A DNA stretch of 64,000 nucleotides. Origin: Winogradskyella sp. GTDB taxonomy: Bacteria; Bacteroidota; Bacteroidia; Flavobacteriales; Flavobacteriaceae. The stretch's first letter is position 1; each line of letters begins with the position of its first letter. Where the stretch lies: contig SHBX01000001.1 of assembly GCA_004211785.1 (NCBI GenBank), positions 248,001 through 312,000 of the forward strand, written 5' to 3'. This document shows, in pieces, positions 9,704-19,948 of this stretch. Position numbers and translations under genes: made by a program. Below the pieces are notes generated by a model that was not told the DNA's origin, made no database searches, and was given only the letters and a program-made list of their open reading frames with translations.

Positions 9704-11236
9704 TTATTGTAATAATGGCGAGTAGTTGGTAGGGAAATCACCTGCTTTTGCTACATTACCAGATGCAACAAAATTAGACCCATAAGTTTCATCTATAGCT
9801 TCAAGGAAAGCATTTGCCATTAGAGCATAGCCTCTAGCAGTTAAGTGCACGCCATCTAAGCTTACTAAGCCACCAAATACTAAATCAGTATTTAAAAAGT
9901 AATCGTCAAAAGCAATACCAGTAGTTGATGCTTCAACTAAAATGGAATTTAAATCTACTAAAGCCAAACCATTTGCATTTGCAGCTGCGGAAATACTTGA
10001 GTTATATGCAGCCGTAGCAGTAGCAATTTCTTGTTGCTCTTGAGGCGTAAGAACAAAAGTATCTGCAAGCGGTGTTGCAGTTCCTCCACCTTGAGGGATT
10101 AAACTACCAGCAGTTAGTAATACTAGGTCATCTGATGTTGCTTGTCTGAAATTTTGAAGTTGCATGTTTATACCTGTTAAGTCTCTTAAGTCTTCATCGA
10201 CTATTACAACAGCATTTCCTTCACCAGCAGCAAAAGTTATTGTTCTTTGAGCTATTTCAGCATCTGCTTCAGCTTGCGTTAATGGAGTAGTTGCTACTAA
10301 AAAAGCATATGCTTGAACAATACCCGCATTGTATGCGCCATAACCTTGAGCACTATTTAAAAATCCAGCTGTTGCCGCATCTAAAGGAACAGGATTATAA
10401 TCAACAGTTGTAAAAAAAGATAAACTAGTAATGTCAGGTAAATTACCAATAGCACCTTTAGAACCATTTGCAGTTAAACCAGCAACTAAAGCATTTAATG
10501 CAAAATCAAATGTTGCCGTATCAGTAATTGGGTTACTTCCATCACCGCCAGACGTGGCATAACCTAAAACATCATTACCGCCAACTTCAGACAATGTGAA
10601 AAAAGTAGGGTTTTGAGCAACAGCTAAATCTAGCATTGAAGCATTAGGTGTAGCTCCAGTTAATCTTATTGCATAAGGATTAGCGGCAGCAGGGAAATTA
10701 GCTAAATTACCATAGCCAGGTGCAATCATATGAAAACTCTTTGCACCAGGCACTCCTAAGTTACTAAAAGGACCAGTAGGATTGTTTAATGCAAAATCAG
10801 TGGTAGACATTGCTACAGGATTGATACTTTGAAGCGGAACAGGTCCTGCTCCTCCAAACACTAAGCGTTCGGCAAATAATCTTTCTCCGTTAGCAGGATT
10901 TAAAACTGGATTGCCCCCTAGAATTAAACCTCCAAAATTATCACTCATCATTGGTTGGGTATAAGTACCACCACCAATTTTAGAAAATTGAGTTGCCATA
11001 ATATTTGGGAATGAATTTTCTTGAGAAGCAATAAATAATCCATTGTCTGTAAAACCTGCAGTAAATGATGCGCCTATAGACACAAAATTTGAAAAATCAG
11101 CGGTACCTGCACTTAAATCAGGTAAGTCTTCAGTGCCTTGATTAACTCTGTCTCTAAGGTCATCTAATGTGTCATTTTCACAGGCTATAAAACCTAAAGC
11201 AAAAAGTGATAATGCGATATATTTAATTTTTTTCAT
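9704..11236 (-). CDS. SGNH/GDSL-like esterase lipoprotein
   Basis: Lipobox FIAC; FSNFVSIGASFTAGFTD block I, SEVGGNDVLGYA block III, LDGVHLTARGYALMAN block V. Confidence 0.8.
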   Translation of the reverse strand: MKKIKYIALSLFALGFIACENDTLDDLRDRVNQGTEDLPDLSAGTADFSNFVSIGASFTAGFTDNGLFIASQENSFPNIMATQFSKIGGGTYTQPMMSDNFGGLILGGNPVLNPANGERLFAERLVFGGAGPVPLQSINPVAMSTTDFALNNPTGPFSNLGVPGAKSFHMIAPGYGNLANFPAAANPYAIRLTGATPNASMLDLAVAQNPTFFTLSEVGGNDVLGYATSGGDGSNPITDTATFDFALNALVAGLTANGSKGAIGNLPDITSLSFFTTVDYNPVPLDAATAGFLNSAQGYGAYNAGIVQAYAFLVATTPLTQAEADAEIAQRTITFAAGEGNAVVIVDEDLRDLTGINMQLQNFRQATSDDLVLLTAGSLIPQGGGTATPLADTFVLTPQEQQEIATATAAYNSSISAAANANGLALVDLNSILVEASTTGIAFDDYFLNTDLVFGGLVSLDGVHLTARGYALMANAFLEAIDETYGSNFVASGNVAKAGDFPTNYSPLLQ

Positions 11237-11251
11237 AATGATTTGTAATTA

Positions 11252-14059
11252 TTATAGATTATTGATTGTCCAAGACAGATAATATTGTGAACCAATAAAT
11301 CCAGTACCAAATGCTGTAAAGTATTCGTCTTGTAATAAGTTTGTCGCACCTAATTTAAAAGTAGACTTAAGGCTAGGGATTCTATAATTAACCTGTGCAT
11401 CTAAAACATTAAATGCAGGAATCTCTCCATCACCAAAAGAAGCTTCCCAGAAGTAGTTATCACTCCATCTCCAAGCTACATTAAACCCAAAGTTTTTGAA
11501 TAACTCAGTTTTTCCAAAATTAACTTTCACCTTATGCTCAGGTGTATTAAAGTTAGTTCTAAAATCAGGGTTAGCATTTACATCAAAATCTAACTTAGCA
11601 TATGTATAGTTAGCACTAATATCAAAACCATCAAAGATTTTTGTTGAAACTTGTATAGCAGCACCATAAGAGTTTACATCAGCATCAGAGTTTGTGTATG
11701 TTTGATAAGCTTGGAAATCTCCATTTGCAATTGCAGCAACAGCTAGAGGAGTCGAAGTTCCAGGGATGTTTTGCGTTAATTGCACATCTCCATAGAATGG
11801 TGCAATTACAGTTTCGTTAGCTAAAAAGTCTTTGTAGGCATTGTAATAGGCAGATGCATCAATAATAAATCCTTTAACCTTACCACGATAACCAACTTCA
11901 AAAGAACTTACTTGTTCTGGTTGAGCAAGATTAGAATTTGCGATACTTAAATCAGCTGGATTTCCTGTTGCAGCAAAATTTGTTACAGAATTTGCAAAGA
12001 ATGAATTGTTATAAGCACCAGTTCCATCAAAATCTATACTTGTTTGACCTCCTAATAAAGCAGATCCTGTTGGGCTTAATCCATAGTTTCTAATATCTCT
12101 AGCAGGGTTGTCAGCAGCACCACCAATTAATATAGCACGGCCTACATCTAAGCCAATGTATAAATCTTGAGTTGTAGGGTTTCTGAATCCAGTTTGAAAA
12201 GAGGCTCTAAAGTTATGGTTTTCATTAACTGTAAAACCAGCAGATAATCTAGGAGAAAAGAACCCATCAAAAAGCTCAGACTTATCATATCTTAGAGAAC
12301 CAGTAAGTTTCATCTCAACATTATCAGAAAGTTCTAATGATTTTTGTATTTGAGTATATACACCAACTTCCGAGTAGTTAATTGGGCCATCAGTATCTGT
12401 ATAAATTGTTCCAAAAGAATTTAATCTATATCTTCTGTAAGAAGCTCCAACTTGAACATCTGCAACATCCCAAAGATGGCTAAAATTATAGTTAGCATCT
12501 CCATGATAAATCTTTGAATTATCTTGGAATTTAGAACCTGTAGTTAAATCAGGATCATTAATACTTGCATTAAAAGCATTTTGAAATTCTGGAGTTCCTG
12601 GCAAAAATCTACCTGTATCAGCAGCTACTCTTGCAGCATCATGTGCTTGTGTATCTGTAGCTCCTCCTAAAGTGGCTCCAATATATTCAGCAACATATTC
12701 ACCAAACCATGTGTTGTCATCTTTCCATGCTCTATTAATATTTATTCCAGTGAATACCATATCGTAAGAATCCCCAGCTTTATCTTCCGTAACGTATCCT
12801 CTAACAAAGAAGTTATCGTTTCTAATTTCTAATTTGTGTTGTTGCAAGAAGAAATTTTTAATATTGTAGCGGTTAGCACCTTGGTAGATAGTGTTACCAG
12901 AACCTACCTTACCAACATACTGAATTTCAAAATCATCAGCCCAAGGACGGAAATATAATCCCCAATCGGCTTTTATACTTTCAGCATTGTAATTTGTTAA
13001 ATCTCTTTCATCATATCCTGTTCTACTTACATCAACAGATGGCACTAAAGCAGATGAACCAGCAGGCGCAAGGCCTAAGCCCTCTAATAATTGCGCAACA
13101 CCATTGATATCTGTGCTTACCTCATCACCATAAACATTTATTCCGTCATAATCAATATCTGCTCTTGTAAGACCACGATTCAATTTGTCTTCTACACTAG
13201 TAGCAGCCCAATCGGTTCCTTTTAAATATCCGAAATTAACTTTAGCAGCAAATTTATCGCTAAACTTGTAAGCCATTCGTATACCTAAATCTGTATAATC
13301 ATTATCTCCAGCAGCTTCTTGCGAAGTAATTCCACGTTTTATATATCCGCTAATGCCTTGGTTATCAAAAGGACTTTTACTTCTCATGAAAAGGATACCG
13401 TTAAAGGCATTTGCTCCATAAAGTGCAGAAGCCGCTCCTGGTAAAAGCTCAACACTATTTACATCTGTCTCTGTCATACCTAAGAGATTACCTAGTGGGA
13501 AGTTAAGTGCTGGTGCAGAATTATCCATTCCGTCGACTAACTGCATAAAACGTGTATTTGCAAATGTTGCAAAACCTCTAGTATTAATAGATTTAAACGT
13601 TAAACTATTAGTATTAATATCAACACCTTTAAGGTTTTCTAATCCATCATAGAAATCTACAGAAGGTGTATTTTTTATTTCTTTTAGTCCGAAACGTTCT
13701 ACCGTTACAGGAGATTCAAAAATACGTTCAGGTGTTCTAGAAGCAGAGATAACTACTTCATCAAGCTCGTTACCTTCTTTTAATTGTACATCAATTGTTT
13801 GGTCATTTGCTGTTACGTCAAGGGTTTGAGTTTCAAAACCAGTGTAGGAAATTATAATTTTGAAAGGTGGTGCTTGATCTGTAGTTAAGATGTACATACC
13901 ATCAAAATCAGAACTTGTACCTGTAGTGGTTCCTTCAATTATAACGTTAGCGCCAGGTAAAGGTTGACCTGTGTTGTCTGTAATTTTTCCTTTAACCGTG
14001 GTTTGTGCAAACGAAATCACAGTAAAAAGCATTACAAAAAGCTTTAGGGTTGTCTTCAT
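11252..14059 (-). CDS. TonB-dependent outer membrane receptor with N-terminal carboxypeptidase-like domain
   Basis: TVKGKITDNTGQPLPGANVIIEGTTTGTSSDFDG; plug domain; C-terminal beta-barrel ending YYLSWTINNL. Confidence 0.95.
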   Translation of the reverse strand: MKTTLKLFVMLFTVISFAQTTVKGKITDNTGQPLPGANVIIEGTTTGTSSDFDGMYILTTDQAPPFKIIISYTGFETQTLDVTANDQTIDVQLKEGNELDEVVISASRTPERIFESPVTVERFGLKEIKNTPSVDFYDGLENLKGVDINTNSLTFKSINTRGFATFANTRFMQLVDGMDNSAPALNFPLGNLLGMTETDVNSVELLPGAASALYGANAFNGILFMRSKSPFDNQGISGYIKRGITSQEAAGDNDYTDLGIRMAYKFSDKFAAKVNFGYLKGTDWAATSVEDKLNRGLTRADIDYDGINVYGDEVSTDINGVAQLLEGLGLAPAGSSALVPSVDVSRTGYDERDLTNYNAESIKADWGLYFRPWADDFEIQYVGKVGSGNTIYQGANRYNIKNFFLQQHKLEIRNDNFFVRGYVTEDKAGDSYDMVFTGININRAWKDDNTWFGEYVAEYIGATLGGATDTQAHDAARVAADTGRFLPGTPEFQNAFNASINDPDLTTGSKFQDNSKIYHGDANYNFSHLWDVADVQVGASYRRYRLNSFGTIYTDTDGPINYSEVGVYTQIQKSLELSDNVEMKLTGSLRYDKSELFDGFFSPRLSAGFTVNENHNFRASFQTGFRNPTTQDLYIGLDVGRAILIGGAADNPARDIRNYGLSPTGSALLGGQTSIDFDGTGAYNNSFFANSVTNFAATGNPADLSIANSNLAQPEQVSSFEVGYRGKVKGFIIDASAYYNAYKDFLANETVIAPFYGDVQLTQNIPGTSTPLAVAAIANGDFQAYQTYTNSDADVNSYGAAIQVSTKIFDGFDISANYTYAKLDFDVNANPDFRTNFNTPEHKVKVNFGKTELFKNFGFNVAWRWSDNYFWEASFGDGEIPAFNVLDAQVNYRIPSLKSTFKLGATNLLQDEYFTAFGTGFIGSQYYLSWTINNL

Positions 14060-14183
14060 GTGTAAGAATTAGTTAATTTATATAGATGCCCAATTTAACT
14101 AAATATATGAAAACTTGATAAGAAATTTCTAAAAAATTATGCACGCATAGCACTTTTTGATAATTAAAAGCGTTAAAAATCAA

Positions 14184-14220
14184 AAAATCCATAAAAAATA
14201 TGGTTTTTTCTATGGATTTT
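14184..14220 (-). terminator. Intrinsic terminator downstream of glmS
   Basis: Minus strand AAAATCCATAGAAAAAACCATATTTTTTATGGATTTTTT. Confidence 0.7.
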
Positions 14221-14243
14221 GAAATTTACTTTTTGTTTGTTTT

Positions 14244-16091
14244 TTACTCTACAGTTACTGATTTTGCTAAATTTCGGGGTTGATCAACATTTTTATTTAA
14301 CATTACAGCAATATGATAAGATAAAAGCTGAAGAGGAATTGTTGTTAAGAGCGGACTTAAAGATTCTATAGTCTCTGGAATCTCTATAGTATGATCTGCT
14401 AATTTTTTTACATCAACATCACCCTCAGTAACAATTGCTATAATTTTACCTTTTCTAGATTTTATTTCTTGAATATTGCTAACTACTTTTTCGTAATGTC
14501 CTTTTTTTGTAGCTATAACAAATACGGGCATGTGCTCATCAATTAATGCGATAGGTCCATGTTTCATTTCAGCGGCAGGATAACCTTCAGCATGTATGTA
14601 CGAAATTTCTTTGAGCTTTAAAGCGCCTTCTAATGCTACAGGAAAATTATAACCTCGACCAAGGTATAAGCAATTAGCTGCATCTTTATAGGTTTTGGCT
14701 ACAGATTTAATATGCTCATCTGACTTAAGCGCTTTTTCAACTTTTTCAGGTATGAGTTCTAATTCTTCTAAATGGTAATGAAATTGAGAGTTAGAAATTG
14801 CTCCTTTTTCTTTAGCAAGTTTTAAAGCTATAAGTGTAAGCACTGTAATTTGAGTTGTAAATGCTTTAGTTGAAGCAACTCCTATTTCTGGTCCGGCATG
14901 TGTATATGCACCTGCATCGGTCTCTCTTGCAATACTTGAGCCTACTACATTACAAACCCCAAATACAAATGCACCGTGAGATTTTGCCAATTTTATTGCA
15001 GCTAAGGTATCTGCTGTTTCGCCAGATTGCGAAATGGCTATAACAACATCTTTATTAGTGATTACAGGATTTCTATACCTGAATTCTGATGCGTATTCTA
15101 CTTCTACTGGGATTCTGGCAATATCTTCAAAAATGTATTCTGCAACTAAGCCTGCATGCCAAGATGTTCCACAAGCCACAATAATTATTCTGTTAGCGTT
15201 AAGAAATTTTTCTTTGTGATTTTCCACACCAGACATTCTTACTATACCTTCTTTTGCAAGAAGACGCCCACGATAAGTGTCTCTAATTGCATGAGGTTGT
15301 TCGTATATTTCTTTTAACATAAAATGCTCATAACCACCTTTTTCAATTTGCTCTAAATTGAATTTAAGTTCTTGCATTAATGGATTAACTAAAGAATCGT
15401 CTTTTATTTTTCGGATTTTAATCTTTTTACCTAGTCTTACAACAGCCATTTCTTCATCTTCTAAATAAATGGCATTTTTTGTAAACTCTATAAATGGTGA
15501 TGCATCACTAGCTATGAAAAATTCTTCGTCACCAACACCAATAGCTAAAGGGCTTCCTAGTTTGGCTACAACAATCTCGTTAGGTTTGTTTTTGTCAAAA
15601 ACAGCTATAGCGTAGGCACCAACAACTTCGTTGAGTGCAATTTGTACTGCTTTTCCAAGTTTCACACCTTGTTTTTTCTTAACTTCTTCAATTAAGTTAA
15701 TTAAAACTTCAGTATCTGTATCTGAATTAAAAGTATAACCACGTTTAATTAATTCGGTCTTAATAGCTTCATAATTTTCTATGATACCATTATGTATAAT
15801 TACTAAATCTCCAGAATTTGAATAATGAGGATGAGAGTTAACATCATTAGGAATACCATGAGTTGCCCAACGTGTATGACCAATACCTAGGTTTCCAGTT
15901 GTAGTAATTTCATTTTCTAGCCTCTCTTTTAAATCGGCAACCTTGCCTTTGGTCTTAGAAAGCTTAATATTATTTCCATCATATAATGCTATTCCGGCAC
16001 TGTCATAACCTCTATACTCTAATCTTTGTAGACCTTTGAGAATGATTGGGTAAGCTTCTCTATGACCTATATATCCTACAATTCCGCACAT
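14244..16091 (-). CDS. glmS: Glutamine--fructose-6-phosphate aminotransferase (isomerizing)
   Basis: MCGIVGYIGHREAYPIILKGLQRLEYRGYDSAG; two SIS domains; ends NLAKSVTVE. Confidence 0.99.
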   Translation of the reverse strand: MCGIVGYIGHREAYPIILKGLQRLEYRGYDSAGIALYDGNNIKLSKTKGKVADLKERLENEITTTGNLGIGHTRWATHGIPNDVNSHPHYSNSGDLVIIHNGIIENYEAIKTELIKRGYTFNSDTDTEVLINLIEEVKKKQGVKLGKAVQIALNEVVGAYAIAVFDKNKPNEIVVAKLGSPLAIGVGDEEFFIASDASPFIEFTKNAIYLEDEEMAVVRLGKKIKIRKIKDDSLVNPLMQELKFNLEQIEKGGYEHFMLKEIYEQPHAIRDTYRGRLLAKEGIVRMSGVENHKEKFLNANRIIIVACGTSWHAGLVAEYIFEDIARIPVEVEYASEFRYRNPVITNKDVVIAISQSGETADTLAAIKLAKSHGAFVFGVCNVVGSSIARETDAGAYTHAGPEIGVASTKAFTTQITVLTLIALKLAKEKGAISNSQFHYHLEELELIPEKVEKALKSDEHIKSVAKTYKDAANCLYLGRGYNFPVALEGALKLKEISYIHAEGYPAAEMKHGPIALIDEHMPVFVIATKKGHYEKVVSNIQEIKSRKGKIIAIVTEGDVDVKKLADHTIEIPETIESLSPLLTTIPLQLLSYHIAVMLNKNVDQPRNLAKSVTVE

Positions 16092-16101
16092 AAGTTATTT
16101 G

Positions 16102-17796
16102 TTAGTTATTTGGGCAATCAATATCGGTTTCTAAACAGGTATAGAAAATTTCAAGAAACAAACGTTTGCTTATGTTTGTGTCTTCATTATTATTGCCATG
16201 TAATACTGTCCCTCTTGGAGTTATGACACTACTTACAGGAAGTGTTTCTGCTCCACTACCTGTTTCTTGCACCCTGTATTGTGGTACAGTAGCTTCAAGA
16301 TTTACATTGCCAGAAACAGCAATTCCTAATTCAACATTCTCAGTATTGTTTAGTAAAAGATTATTAATATGAGATGTGATTTTCATTTTATAACGGCCTT
16401 GACCAGTAGTTTCATCTCTAGTTAAGACCCCTAAGTGATTAGGGATTGAAACTGAAGGTAGCGTATTGTTTTGAGTGTCTTCGAAGTAATCTACAAGAGG
16501 ACCACCGTTAGTTTTATTATAAAGGTATAGTCTTTGTGGTTCTTCACCTTCAACTAAGTCCTCATCTACATAAAAAACAAGATTAGCTTCATTAATTAAT
16601 CGTCTTGATGATTCAAAATTGCCTTCGTCATCTAGATTGATAAATTGTTTTCTAAAAGCTTCAAAAGTATTATCTGTAGTGTTGTCATCATCAGAGTTTT
16701 CGCCATCAAATAAGCTAATTGAAGCTAAAGCGCCTTCTCCACCTTTGAGATATAATCTGCTATCTCCTTGTACTTCATCTCCGTCAGCGAACGGTAGATT
16801 AAAGTTATTCTCAAAAAAGTTAGCTCTTGTTGGACTAAATGTCAAAATATATGTTGCTTGATCTCTCTCCCCAGTTACTGTAGGTGAATCAAAGGAATAA
16901 AACAATGTAACGTTTGCGTCTTGTTGGGATAGATTAAGAAGCATTAATGAGCCATTGTTATTTACAGGCTCTGCTCTAAAATATAATCCTCTAAAATAGT
17001 CATTAAAGTTGTTAGGATTACTTAACGTAGCTTCTCCTTCTTGATCAAGAATTTTTTGTGTCCAGTAATTTATAGCATCATCGTCTTCGGTTACATTTTT
17101 GTCCCATACAATTCTAATTCTTGGTGTAAGCCTTTGTGTAATTATAGGCTCTGTCTCATCCCCATCGGTTAAAACTACTTCTTGCTCACTGATATCTAGA
17201 GTTTCTATTTCATCTATTAGAGTAAATTCTAAATCTGATGGACCTATTTGCTCTGTTGCTGATGCAGATTTATTTGAGAAATAAGATTGACTTATGTCAA
17301 AATCTTCGTTTGGATCAAAATCTCTTAAGAAATAACTATTTTCATAGATACTTAGTTTTATTGGGTTGTAACTGTCTTCTCTAGGTAATACAGAGTCAAT
17401 CTCATATTCAATATTGTTGTCTTCTGTTAAACCAATACTTCTACTAAAAAACGGGATAGATAATACAACAGAATCTAATATAACATTGTCACCAAATGTA
17501 GGATTAACAAGTCCAGTATTTACTTGAGTTACAACACTAGCAACTGTTTGACCATAAGTAGGGTCGTTGAAAACCCCTAACATATTTAACCCCAGTCCAC
17601 TTGTTTGAACAGGACTAAGTCTATCGGTGTAGCTAATAACATCAAACTTCTCTGAGGTTGTGTTAAAGTTAGTTGCAGTTTCTTCATTAATAATATCAGA
17701 ATCTATTGTAGTAAAGTCTTTATCGCAAGCGATAAAGGTTATAGCAATAGATGCTAAGACTAGAAGACTTCTTAAGCTTTTCTTATATAATTTCAT
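16102..17796 (-). CDS. DUF4270 family lipoprotein
   Basis: Lipobox FIAC; SDIINEETATNFNTTSEKFDVISYTDRLSPVQTSGLGLNMLGVFNDPTYGQTVAS typical of DUF4270. Confidence 0.85.
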   Translation of the reverse strand: MKLYKKSLRSLLVLASIAITFIACDKDFTTIDSDIINEETATNFNTTSEKFDVISYTDRLSPVQTSGLGLNMLGVFNDPTYGQTVASVVTQVNTGLVNPTFGDNVILDSVVLSIPFFSRSIGLTEDNNIEYEIDSVLPREDSYNPIKLSIYENSYFLRDFDPNEDFDISQSYFSNKSASATEQIGPSDLEFTLIDEIETLDISEQEVVLTDGDETEPIITQRLTPRIRIVWDKNVTEDDDAINYWTQKILDQEGEATLSNPNNFNDYFRGLYFRAEPVNNNGSLMLLNLSQQDANVTLFYSFDSPTVTGERDQATYILTFSPTRANFFENNFNLPFADGDEVQGDSRLYLKGGEGALASISLFDGENSDDDNTTDNTFEAFRKQFINLDDEGNFESSRRLINEANLVFYVDEDLVEGEEPQRLYLYNKTNGGPLVDYFEDTQNNTLPSVSIPNHLGVLTRDETTGQGRYKMKITSHINNLLLNNTENVELGIAVSGNVNLEATVPQYRVQETGSGAETLPVSSVITPRGTVLHGNNNEDTNISKRLFLEIFYTCLETDIDCPNN

Positions 17797-17808
17797 AAGT
17801 ATTTTTAA

Positions 17809-18618
17809 CTATTGTAATACACTATTTGTGTAAAATTCTGAATATGGTTCAGCAAATTCTTCTGGAGAGTGATAACCTAACGTTGGTTTATCTAATTCAT
17901 TAATATAGCTATCTAATTCAGTTGGTAATTCTTGAGAGCCTTTAATTATGGCATCAGAATTATCAATAGCAATCTTCATTAAATTAATGTAGTTAGGCTT
18001 GCTTAATGGTTTTATTGCTTCTTCGTCAAGTCCATCAAAGCTCACTTTCTTTTTCATGTCTTTATCTAACGTACCATCAAAGTTTTGATTGTATACAGAG
18101 GTAACAATTTTACTTTCAGTAAATAATGGTTCAGTTTTATAAAACTCTTTGAGATATAGCGGCAATAATGATGCCAACCATCCATTAACATGTATAATGT
18201 CTGGAGCCCAATTCAATTTTTTAACAGTTTCAATAACACCTTTAGCAAAGAAAATAGCACGCTCATCATTATCTGGAAAGAGCTTACCGTCTTCATCTGT
18301 TAAGGTAGCTTTACGCTTAAAATATTCTTCATTATCTATGAAATAAACCTGAATACGCTCTTTTGGTATTGAAGCAACCTTGATTATAAGTGGCATATCC
18401 AAATCATTAATCACAAGATTAATACCCGATAACCTTATAACTTCATGAAGTTGATGTCTACGCTCATTGATGTTTCCAAATCGAGGCATAAATATACGTA
18501 TCTGTCCACCTTGTTTATTCACCATTCGTGGTGCTTCAAATGACATTGAAGAAATTTCAGTTTCAGGTAAATACGGAACTACTTCCGAGGACACATACAA
18601 TATTCGTTTATCTTTCAT
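17809..18618 (-). CDS. Short glycogen/starch synthase-like protein (GT5 N-terminal domain only)
   Basis: ILYVSSEVVPYLPETEISSMSFEAPRMVNKQGGQIRIFMPRFG...WAPDIIHVNGWLASLLPLYL; 269 aa, no C-terminal GT-B half. Confidence 0.85.
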   Translation of the reverse strand: MKDKRILYVSSEVVPYLPETEISSMSFEAPRMVNKQGGQIRIFMPRFGNINERRHQLHEVIRLSGINLVINDLDMPLIIKVASIPKERIQVYFIDNEEYFKRKATLTDEDGKLFPDNDERAIFFAKGVIETVKKLNWAPDIIHVNGWLASLLPLYLKEFYKTEPLFTESKIVTSVYNQNFDGTLDKDMKKKVSFDGLDEEAIKPLSKPNYINLMKIAIDNSDAIIKGSQELPTELDSYINELDKPTLGYHSPEEFAEPYSEFYTNSVLQ

Positions 18619-18727
18619 ATACCGATTGATTTAGAAATTAAAAGTAAAAAACATGCAAAATTACAAAAATTTATGCCAATTGCTAGTAAAATCTTAAGTT
18701 TGCACGCGTTAAACTTATGTTACAGAA

Positions 18728-19579
18728 TTGAAAATATTTCATAATAAAACAGACTTATCAACTCATATTCATAGTCTAAAGGCTAAAGAAGCTTCTATTG
18801 GTTTTGTGCCTACTATGGGGGCTTTGCATAAAGGGCATTTGTCTTTGGTGAATTTTGGGCTCTCTGATAACGATTTTGTTGTTGTTAGCATTTTTGTAAA
18901 TCCTACTCAGTTTAATAATCCTGAAGATTTAAAAAAATACCCTAGAACTTTAGATAGAGATGTAGAACTTTTGCAAACAATTTCTGACTCTAAAATTCTT
19001 GTTTATGCCCCTACAGTAGAAGATATATATGAAAATAATGTTGCTTCTCAAAGTTTTACTTTTGGAGGTTTAGAGCATGAAATGGAAGGCGCATTTAGAC
19101 CAGGGCATTTTGATGGTGTTGGTACTATTGTTAAACGGTTATTAGAAATAGTAAAGCCAGATAAAGCATATTTTGGTCAGAAAGATTTTCAGCAATTACT
19201 GATTGTGAAGAAAATGGCAGAATTATACAAAATACCAACAGAAATTATAGGTTGCCCAATCTTTAGAGCAGCTGATGGTTTAGCAATGAGTTCTCGTAAT
19301 GAAAGACTCAAATCAGAGCATAGAGAGGCCGCTCCTTTTATATACAGAACATTAAAATCTGCCAAAGAAAAGTTTGGCACAAAAAGTGCTAAAGCAGTAA
19401 CGGAATGGGTTGCAAAGCAATTTAAAAAACAAGAACTTCTAGAATTAGAATATTTTTTAATTGCAGACACAAAAACACTAAAGCCAGTAAAACGAAAATC
19501 AACAAAAAAAGTATATAGAGCATTTATTGCGGTATATGCAGACGATATAAGACTTATAGACAATATCGCGTTAAATTAA
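18728..19579 (+). CDS. panC: Pantothenate synthetase (TTG start)
   Basis: [33 protein letters not shown]. Confidence 0.98.
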   Translation: MKIFHNKTDLSTHIHSLKAKEASIGFVPTMGALHKGHLSLVNFGLSDNDFVVVSIFVNPTQFNNPEDLKKYPRTLDRDVELLQTISDSKILVYAPTVEDIYENNVASQSFTFGGLEHEMEGAFRPGHFDGVGTIVKRLLEIVKPDKAYFGQKDFQQLLIVKKMAELYKIPTEIIGCPIFRAADGLAMSSRNERLKSEHREAAPFIYRTLKSAKEKFGTKSAKAVTEWVAKQFKKQELLELEYFLIADTKTLKPVKRKSTKKVYRAFIAVYADDIRLIDNIALN

Positions 19580-19580
19580 T

Positions 19581-19588
19581 TACCTTTG
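19581..19588 (+). promoter_or_regulatory. TACCTTTG -7-like element directly before panD
   Basis: TAnnTTTG ending 4 nt before the panD ATG. Confidence 0.35.
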
Positions 19589-19592
19589 CCTC

Positions 19593-19943
19593 ATGCAAAT
19601 TCAAGTTGTAAAATCTAAAATTCATCGTGTAAAAGTTACAGGTGCAGACCTTAACTATATTGGTAGTATTACCATTGATGAAGATTTAATGGATGCCGCA
19701 AATATAATCCAAGGAGAGAAAGTACAAATTGTTAATAATAACAATGGTGCACGCTTGGAAACTTATGCAATTCCTGGTCCACGCAATAGTGGAGAAATCA
19801 CCTTGAATGGTGCTGCCGCTAGACTGGTTTCTCCAGGAGATGTGCTAATACTTATTACCTATGCTTTTATGGATATCGAAGACGCTAAAGTTTTTAAGCC
19901 TGCTTTAGTGTTTCCAGATGAAGCAACCAACTTATTAAAATAA
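19593..19943 (+). CDS. panD: Aspartate 1-decarboxylase proenzyme
   Basis: [29 protein letters not shown] (processing G-S), [20 protein letters not shown]. Confidence 0.98.
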   Translation: MQIQVVKSKIHRVKVTGADLNYIGSITIDEDLMDAANIIQGEKVQIVNNNNGARLETYAIPGPRNSGEITLNGAAARLVSPGDVLILITYAFMDIEDAKVFKPALVFPDEATNLLK

Positions 19944-19948
19944 CTCTT

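Noticed and set aside
17809-18618. glgA-like gene as a truncated pseudogene
   Set aside because: Intact ORF at the head of a compact operon with no remnants of a C-terminal half downstream; short forms appear usual in this phylum.
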